DNA of 56,835 nucleotides, taken from Weissella thailandensis. GTDB lineage: Bacteria; Bacillota; Bacilli; Lactobacillales; Lactobacillaceae. Where the stretch lies: positions 1 through 56,835 of the forward strand of contig NZ_BJEC01000014.1 in assembly GCF_005405465.1 (NCBI RefSeq), given 5' to 3'. Of the stretch, positions 52,920 through 56,835 are shown piece by piece (positions within the stretch are counted from its first letter, which is position 1; each line of letters starts with the position of its first letter). A program made the translations under genes and the position numbers. The notes under the pieces are model-generated. The model saw nothing but the letters and a program-made list of their open reading frames with translations. It searched no databases and was not told the origin of the DNA.

Positions 52920-54491
52920 ATGGCATCATTAAAAGAAGCAACGCAAACCCGGCGTACATTTGCTATTATTTCTCATCCGGATGCTGGTAAGACGACAATT
53001 ACAGAGCAGTTACTAAAGCTTGGAGGAGTTGTCCGTGAGGCTGGTACGGTTAAGGGTCGTAAAGGAAACTTTGCGAAATCTGACTGGATGGAAATTGAGC
53101 AAAAGCGTGGTATTTCTGTTACATCATCTGTTTTACAATTTGATTTTGACGGTAAACGAATTAATATTTTGGACACCCCAGGGCACGAGGATTTTTCTGA
53201 GGATACTTACCGTACATTGATGGCTGTTGATTCAGTTATCATGGTAGTCGATTCAGCAAAGGGAATTGAGCCACAAACTAAGAAATTGTTTGAGATTGTT
53301 AGCAAGCGGCACATTCCTATTTTTACTTTCTTCAATAAGCTTGACCGCGATGGTCGTGAGCCATTGGATTTAGTAGATGAATTAGAAACTACGCTAGGTA
53401 TCAACGCCTATCCAATGAATTGGCCAATTGGTTCGGGTCAAATTTTGGCTGGATTATTTGATCGTTACCATAACAATGTGGAAGTCTATCGACCAGCTAG
53501 TGAATCAGAACGCTTTTTACCACTTAATGATGAGGGTGTTGATCTCGCTAAGCCAAATGCTATTCAAGAGAATTCATTATGGGATGATACACGTGATGAA
53601 ATTGAGATGCTCCAAGATGCGGGTAATCAATTTGATGAAGCAGCTGTTATGAATGGTAAGCTAACACCAGTTTTCTTTGGTTCAGCACTACGCGGATTTG
53701 GTATCGAGACATTTTTGCAAACTTATATGCAATTTGCGCCAGCACCAGGAGCGAAAAACACCACTACTGGTGAAGCAATTGCACCTGAAAATGAGCAATT
53801 TACAGGTTTTGTTTTCAAAATTCAAGCAAATATGAATCCAAATCATCGTGATCGCATTGCCTTTTTGCGGATTGCTTCAGGGAAATTTGAGCGTGGTATG
53901 GATGTCACGTTGCAACGGACCAAGAAGAAAATTCGGCTCGCTAATGTGACGCAGTTTATGGCTGATACACGTGAGAATGTTGAAACAGCCTATCCGGGTG
54001 ATATTATTGGTATTTATGATACGGGGAATTTCCAAATTGGTGACACGATTTATGCTGGTAAGCATGAAGTCGCTTTCGAAGAGCTACCAACATTTACACC
54101 TGAACTATTTATGCGTGTGCATGCTAAAAATGTCTTGAAGCAAAAATCATTCCATAAAGGTGTGACGCAATTGGTTCAAGAAGGAACGATTCAAATGTAT
54201 ACTGCTTGGGATTCGGGAGACTACATTATCGGTGCCGTTGGTGCCTTGCAGTTCGAAGTTTTCCAATTCCGTATGGAAAATGAATACAATACTGAGGTCT
54301 CATTAGAAACGATGGGTCCAAAGATTGCTCGTTGGATAAACCCAGAGCAGTTAGATCCAAAAATGGCATCATCACGAAACTTACTTGTTCGTGATCGCTA
54401 TGAAAATCCCGTCTTCTTATTTGAGAATCAATTTGCGGAGCGCTGGTTTACAAATAAGTATCCGGATGTTGAATTGGAGGCCAAGCTATGA
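52920..54491 (+). CDS. prfC: Peptide chain release factor 3
   Basis: The 523-residue translational GTPase has G1 [15 protein letters not shown], the switch I region [11 protein letters not shown]3 [14 protein letters not shown] and G4 NKLDRDGR, followed by domains II and III. RF3 recycles RF1 and RF2 after termination. The stop overlaps the start of a small membrane protein gene (ATGA). Confidence 0.95.
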   Translation: MASLKEATQTRRTFAIISHPDAGKTTITEQLLKLGGVVREAGTVKGRKGNFAKSDWMEIEQKRGISVTSSVLQFDFDGKRINILDTPGHEDFSEDTYRTLMAVDSVIMVVDSAKGIEPQTKKLFEIVSKRHIPIFTFFNKLDRDGREPLDLVDELETTLGINAYPMNWPIGSGQILAGLFDRYHNNVEVYRPASESERFLPLNDEGVDLAKPNAIQENSLWDDTRDEIEMLQDAGNQFDEAAVMNGKLTPVFFGSALRGFGIETFLQTYMQFAPAPGAKNTTTGEAIAPENEQFTGFVFKIQANMNPNHRDRIAFLRIASGKFERGMDVTLQRTKKKIRLANVTQFMADTRENVETAYPGDIIGIYDTGNFQIGDTIYAGKHEVAFEELPTFTPELFMRVHAKNVLKQKSFHKGVTQLVQEGTIQMYTAWDSGDYIIGAVGALQFEVFQFRMENEYNTEVSLETMGPKIARWINPEQLDPKMASSRNLLVRDRYENPVFLFENQFAERWFTNKYPDVELEAKL

Positions 54492-54697
54492 CATTAATGT
54501 TACCTGTTATGCCAACTAATTGGCTGATGGGCGCATTGGTGTTTGCCGTGGTATTATTAATGCCTACAGCAGTTTATTTTGCTGGTCATTCGGCGTTAAG
54601 GCGGTTTCCAAAATTATTCAATGCCTTACATTGGTTGTTTGGGGCGTATTTAATTTATTTAATTGTTGCTGGCGTGGCAACTTTGTTAATTAGCTAA
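54488..54697 (+). CDS. Small two-helix membrane protein, 69 aa
   Basis: Two hydrophobic segments (about 12-30 and 46-68) flank a basic loop ([11 protein letters not shown]). It is translationally coupled to prfC by ATGA. The short helix-loop-helix is reminiscent of DUF1146-type small proteins, but the match is not firm. Confidence 0.6.
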   Translation: MTLMLPVMPTNWLMGALVFAVVLLMPTAVYFAGHSALRRFPKLFNALHWLFGAYLIYLIVAGVATLLIS

Positions 54698-54704
54698 AAA
54701 TTTA

Positions 54705-54770
54705 AACACTTGTGAGCAATAAGCGAACGTCTATCTGGTTCGTTTATGCGTTTATGCTCACAGGTGTTTT
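54705..54770 (+). terminator. Terminator after prfC unit
   Basis: Long hairpin with CACTTGTGAGCA pairing with TGCTCACAGGTG, and an internal arm, followed by TTTTTT. Confidence 0.8.
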
Positions 54771-54964
54771 TTGTTATTTATAACATTAAAAAATAATGAA
54801 CTTTATTTGTTTTAAATTAGATTGTTAAATTATTTTTTCTAATATATTATTGACATTTACTAGTTAAAAAGATTAAACTGCATTCAATCTTTAAATTTAA
54901 AAACATGTTTCGTATGAGTGGATTTGTTGTTAAGTTTAAAAATAATGAAAAAGAGGTGGTCAAT

Positions 54965-55945
54965 ATGAAGTACGGAGTTATCGGTGCAGGCGCAATGGGG
55001 TATAGGTTTGGAATCATGTTACAAAAGAACGCCGATGTTGACGTTGATTTTATTGACACTTGGGAACCTAATGTTGAAGCAGTTCGTGAACAAGGCGGTG
55101 TTTCTGTCGCCCGTGATCACGAAAATCGCCATATTGAACCCATTAATATTTTTTATCCCGAAGAATATACAGGTCATCCTGATGTTTGGATTGTCTTTAA
55201 AAAGCAGATGCAACTGGCAGAAGAGTTAAAACGTGATGCTGCGGCAGGTATTTTTCATGATGATCAGTTTGTTTTTTCTGCGATGAATGGGTTGGGGCAT
55301 TTTGAAAAGATTGCCCAATATTTTCCTAAAGACCATATTTACTGTGGGACAGCAATGATTGCAACTCGCTTGGATGGTCCGGCTAACGTTGACTTTATGG
55401 GTGCTGAAGGAACTGAAGTTATGCACATCGCCAAATATGATCAACAAGCAGACGAAGAAACATTTCAGGCCGTGGTCGCTGACTTGAAACAGGCAAAATT
55501 AAACCCAGTTGTCGTGGATGAATGGTTGGGCATGTGTATGTCAAAGGTTGTCTTTAATGCGGTGACGAATACACTATGCACCATGTTTGAAATGCAGATG
55601 GGACAATTTATTGAGTATGATGGTGTTAGAGAAATGTCTAAACAACTGTTTGATGAGGCTTATGATGCCTGCGAGCGAGCTGGTATCTATTTGATTGCAA
55701 CACGGCAGGAACAAGTTGATTCAGTAATCATGGTTAGTCAAGAATATAAATATCATTATCCTTCAATGTATCAGGATTTCTCGAAAGGACGTCCAACTGA
55801 GGTAGATTATATTAATGGCTATATTGCAAAAATAGGACGTGAACATGACTACGTTTGTCGCACTCATGAATTTGTTGTTCATGAAGTACACATGGCAGAA
55901 ATGATGCGCAAATATCATCAAGTTCAGGAGAATGTGGCACAGTAG
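54965..55945 (+). CDS. panE: 2-Dehydropantoate 2-reductase (ketopantoate reductase)
   Basis: The 326-residue protein has an N-terminal Rossmann motif GVIGAGAMGYRFG for NADPH, the catalytic Lys in MCMSKVVFNAVTN near residue 190, and a C-terminal helical domain with PSMYQDFSKGRPTEVDYINGYIAKIG. It reduces ketopantoate to pantoate in coenzyme A synthesis, or acts on related 2-oxo acids, as lactic acid bacterial paralogues do. AGAGGTGG precedes the ATG at 54965. It stands alone, with a long AT-rich upstream region. Confidence 0.88.
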   Translation: MKYGVIGAGAMGYRFGIMLQKNADVDVDFIDTWEPNVEAVREQGGVSVARDHENRHIEPINIFYPEEYTGHPDVWIVFKKQMQLAEELKRDAAAGIFHDDQFVFSAMNGLGHFEKIAQYFPKDHIYCGTAMIATRLDGPANVDFMGAEGTEVMHIAKYDQQADEETFQAVVADLKQAKLNPVVVDEWLGMCMSKVVFNAVTNTLCTMFEMQMGQFIEYDGVREMSKQLFDEAYDACERAGIYLIATRQEQVDSVIMVSQEYKYHYPSMYQDFSKGRPTEVDYINGYIAKIGREHDYVCRTHEFVVHEVHMAEMMRKYHQVQENVAQ

Positions 55946-56044
55946 TCTATGGACCATCAAAATTAATACAGATTAAACGTAAAAGGATTGGGTGAACTGA
56001 ACCCCGTAAGTTGGAGTAATTTCCAAAACTTACGGGGTTTTACT

Positions 56045-56530
56045 ATGTTTTCAAAAGAAGTACAAATTGAAGCAGTCACGATGTACCTACAAGGTATTCC
56101 GCCTTATAAAATACGGAAAAAGTTTGGTATTAAAGGAACAGACACCATTCGTAACTGGGTTACTAATATCAAGGAACTTGGTGTCTATGGATTAAACAAC
56201 GCTAGTCAAAGTAAGACAAATTATCAATATTCCTTTAAAATCAAGGTAATTCAATGGCGACTTGAGCACAAAGCTTCGCTTCCGGTAACTGCTAAGAAAT
56301 TTCATATTCGTACCCCAGCTACCATTTGGCAATGGGAAAGAGCACTGGAATCTGGGCGCCTGAAATCTAATAAGCAAAGGCGGAAGAAAATTATGACTAA
56401 GCAAGAAGATAATAAAATTAAGAAACTTGAAGAAGAGAATGAATTACTGCGTATTAAGGTAGCCTATCTGGAAAAACTCGAGGCCTTAGCACAGGAGAAA
56501 AAGAAATTACAAACCAAGACAAGGCGGTAG
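56045..56530 (+). CDS. IS3-family transposase OrfA
   Basis: The 161-residue protein has two helix-turn-helix units (KEVQIEAVTMYLQGIPPYKIRKKF with TIRNWV, then IKVIQWRLEHKASLPVTAKKF with TIWQWE) and a C-terminal leucine-zipper coiled coil (KKLEEENELLRIKVAYLEKLEAL). This is the layout of IS150-type OrfA. A GAAAAAG tract at 56497-56503 could promote -1 frameshifting into orfB. Confidence 0.85.
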   Translation: MFSKEVQIEAVTMYLQGIPPYKIRKKFGIKGTDTIRNWVTNIKELGVYGLNNASQSKTNYQYSFKIKVIQWRLEHKASLPVTAKKFHIRTPATIWQWERALESGRLKSNKQRRKKIMTKQEDNKIKKLEEENELLRIKVAYLEKLEALAQEKKKLQTKTRR

Positions 56531-56538
56531 TAATTACT

Positions 56539-56835
56539 GTGTTAAGGCAAGAATTGAAATGTAAATTGAAATTAATTCTTCAAGTAGCAGAAATGTCTAG
56601 TAGTAGCTACTATGATGCTTGCAAGCGAGCATATAAAGAATATCCTCGTGATTTGATTAATGCCATTACTGCAGTTCGTAACGAAAATCCCGATTATGGT
56701 TACCGTCGTGTCACTCAGGAATTGCATAACCAAGGGTTTAATACCAACCATAAGGTTGTATTGAAAATCATGAAAATGAACGGTATTCTTTGTACTGCAT
56801 TTAACCGAATAACTCGTAAGTACAATTCATATGTT
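56539..56835 (+). CDS. IS3-family transposase OrfB, 5' part
   Basis: An open frame in -1 register to orfA encodes about 99 residues up to the window edge. It includes the IS3 OrfB N-terminal helix-turn-helix region, with VAEMSSSSYYDACKRA and NPDYGYRRVTQELHNQG. The DDE catalytic core lies beyond the window. Frame is open back into the end of orfA, so a frameshift fusion protein is likely; a GTG at 56539 could also start it. Confidence 0.8.
   Translation, partial: MLRQELKCKLKLILQVAEMSSSSYYDACKRAYKEYPRDLINAITAVRNENPDYGYRRVTQELHNQGFNTNHKVVLKIMKMNGILCTAFNRITRKYNSYV

Larger units (their letters stand above)
55993..56835 (+). mobile_element. IS3-family insertion sequence, left part (cut by window end)
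   Basis: A terminal-repeat-like TGAACTGAACCCCG begins at 55993, about 45 bp after panE. orfA follows at 56045 and a shifted orfB runs to the window edge. The right end lies outside, so the size, right repeat and target duplication cannot be read. A hairpin with 5' arm CCCCGTAAGTTGGA at 56002-56037 lies between the end and orfA and would block outside transcription. Confidence 0.8.

Overview
The window looks like a chromosomal segment of a low-GC lactic acid bacterium of the Leuconostocaceae, most likely Weissella or a close relative. This is inferred from gene content and codon style; no rRNA or tRNA gene is present to confirm it. Most housekeeping genes lie on the + strand.

Layout. (1) Positions 1-8712 are the right end of a siphovirus-type prophage. 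They hold the end of a probable tape-measure gene, the distal tail protein, a tail-tip protein, a tail-encoded GH25 muramidase, two baseplate or receptor-binding proteins (one carrying a glycerophosphodiesterase domain, one a collagen-like stalk), small lysis proteins, a holin and a secreted GH25 endolysin, closed by a terminator. (2) 8715-10514 is a minus-strand polytopic membrane protein, possibly a GT-C glycosyltransferase. (3) 10790-11588 is rplU-rpmA with an L21-type leader.

(4) About 11594-28514 is a roughly 16.9 kb integrated island at the 3' end of rpmA. The last codons, the stop and the terminator of rpmA are repeated almost perfectly at 28475-28571. The left part is a poly-gamma-glutamate operon (two accessory envelope genes, pgsB, pgsC, pgsA and a gamma-glutamyltransferase). 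The middle has a small cassette with a 29-residue amphipathic peptide and a first tyrosine integrase. The right part is a compact replication module: a 330-residue family-A DNA polymerase without an exonuclease domain, a small probable ssDNA-binding protein, a D5N/SF3 helicase, an excisionase and a second integrase related to the first. A divergent 488-residue protein of unknown function faces this module across a dyad-rich intergenic region. An AbiH-type phage-defence gene sits between the second integrase and the right repeat. The polymerase-helicase-integrase module is the best candidate here for an undescribed system.

(5) 28803-34747 holds an HxlR regulator divergent from an RclA-like flavin disulfide oxidoreductase, an ABC exporter whose permease is frameshifted, a DUF1516 membrane protein and a DUF2075 helicase. 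(6) 34953-39740 is menF-menD-menH-menC, the isochorismate to o-succinylbenzoate half of menaquinone synthesis. (7) 39792-46088 has an M24 peptidase, two metallophosphatases, yutD, a HAD phosphatase and an orphan Trp-rich protein. (8) 46102-51282 is the phosphate uptake operon pstS-pstC-pstA-pstB-pstB-phoU behind a Pho-box-like repeat. (9) 51319-55945 has recX, a DUF402 nucleotide phosphatase, prfC, a small membrane protein and panE. (10) The window ends inside an IS3-family element.

Starts were moved inward from the longest frame wherever a good ribosome binding site and family length agreed. All family assignments come from motifs read by eye; no database search was run.
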